A DNA stretch of 64,000 nucleotides from Parashewanella hymeniacidonis (GTDB lineage: Bacteria > Pseudomonadota > Gammaproteobacteria > Enterobacterales > Shewanellaceae). Numbering within the stretch: position 1 is the first letter of the stretch; each line of letters starts with the position of its first letter. The translations under genes were made by a program, and so were the position numbers. The notes beneath the pieces are model-generated. The model had not been told where the DNA came from and did not search any database. It saw nothing but the letters and a program-made list of their open reading frames with translations. Below are positions 63,712-64,000 of the stretch, one piece after another. The DNA lies in assembly GCF_016900895.1 (NCBI RefSeq), contig NZ_JAFEUN010000005.1:16241-80240 (forward strand). Reading direction: 5' to 3'.

Positions 63712-64000
63712 CTAGGTAACCAATAGTTGAATGAGTGGTTCAAGCAGCCCTTTACCTCGTAGGCCAGCATTATGTACAAACTCAAAAAAACCAAGATAAA
63801 GAGGGAGTTTTTCTTGTGATATCCCTCGATGTGGTCTCAACCATGGTCTAAGTAATGACCAGAAACCTTCCATCGTGTTAACGTGCACTTCATAGAATCC
63901 ATCACCGTCTTCATCTCTAGCGTACTCATGTTTACTGTGGCACACACTTTTATGTTCATAACCCCAGTCTTCAAGTGAATGGTAAATGTTGTATTCATCG
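63712..64000 (-). CDS. IS1595-family transposase, N-terminus beyond window
   Basis: The frame ends at 63712 and continues past the right edge: DEYNIYHSLEDWGYEHKSV..., then VHVNTMEGFWSLLRPWLRPHRGISQEKLPLYLGFFEFVHN, the C-terminal DDE region of IS1595-type transposases with the Glu in NTMEGFWS. It is a different subgroup from the copy at 15 kb (little sequence in common). Completeness cannot be judged. Confidence 0.88.
   Translation of the reverse strand, partial: DEYNIYHSLEDWGYEHKSVCHSKHEYARDEDGDGFYEVHVNTMEGFWSLLRPWLRPHRGISQEKLPLYLGFFEFVHNAGLRGKGLLEPLIQLLVT

Noticed and set aside
1..64000. tRNA, rRNA, tmRNA or CRISPR loci
   Set aside because: No cloverleaf with a TTCGANTC arm, no rRNA core sequence and no regularly spaced repeats were noticed by eye; a tRNAscan/Infernal run would be decisive.

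Overview
The window looks like chromosomal DNA of a low-GC marine gammaproteobacterium, most probably Shewanella or a close relative. The FtsH, DnaK, NqrA-F/ApbE/NqrM, RluA, Crp and YheS/T/U/V proteins read like that group. The gene order crp ... prkB-yheU-yheT ... yheS-yheV is an enterobacterial-to-Shewanella neighbourhood. This assignment comes from recalled family sequences, not from a search.

Layout. 1-4.0 kb: a subtilisin-like exoprotease cut by the left edge, then rluA. 4.4-14.0 kb: the Na+-translocating NADH:quinone oxidoreductase operon nqrABCDEF, a frameshifted FAD-oxidase gene, then the Nqr maturation genes apbE (covalent FMN attachment) and nqrM. 14.0-18.8 kb: an esterase, then an IS1595-type element that is itself split by an IS3-type element, then dinB. 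The IS1595 element sits exactly inside the LexA box of dinB. 19-25.3 kb: a chemoreceptor, a metal-efflux type permease with a divergent ArsR regulator, a PhzF-like protein, a methyltransferase and pepD.

25.8-28.1 kb is the most unusual part. Two near-copies of one transcription unit lie 1.7 kb apart in the same orientation. Each has a sigma70-like promoter, a leader of about 180 nt with five small hairpins that all present GGA in the loop (the hallmark of CsrA/RsmA-binding RNAs), a 29-codon open reading frame (two tandem ones in the first copy), a structured 3' region with a conserved block, and a strong intrinsic terminator. The three peptides start M-Y-T-G-N-E, share L-Y-W-Q-x-T-W-F and G-G-L, and diverge after the double glycine. 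No known family comes to mind. A degraded gene lies between the two units, and two diverged ~166-bp inverted-repeat elements follow.

28.8-37.1 kb: a purine permease, dnaK-dnaJ behind a textbook sigma32 promoter, and an isolated 1065-residue protein that I cannot assign. 37.2-46.9 kb: crp, a Sel1/TPR protein, the prkB-yheU-yheT operon, a Tat-type GMC oxidoreductase pair, a TIGR02444 protein, an ISAs1 remnant, yheS and yheV. 46.9-58.7 kb: an LCAT-like lipoprotein lipase, cydDC with a coupled short-chain dehydrogenase, a receiver-TPR protein, an SGNH lipase, a pseudogene, an FNR/CRP-type regulator, and a glutathione transferase divergent from a TetR regulator with paired operators. 58.8-64 kb: the conserved yhbY / rlmE-ftsH-folP group, a 267-bp inverted-repeat element, an exported peroxiredoxin and a transposase cut by the right edge.

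No tRNA, rRNA or CRISPR array was recognised.
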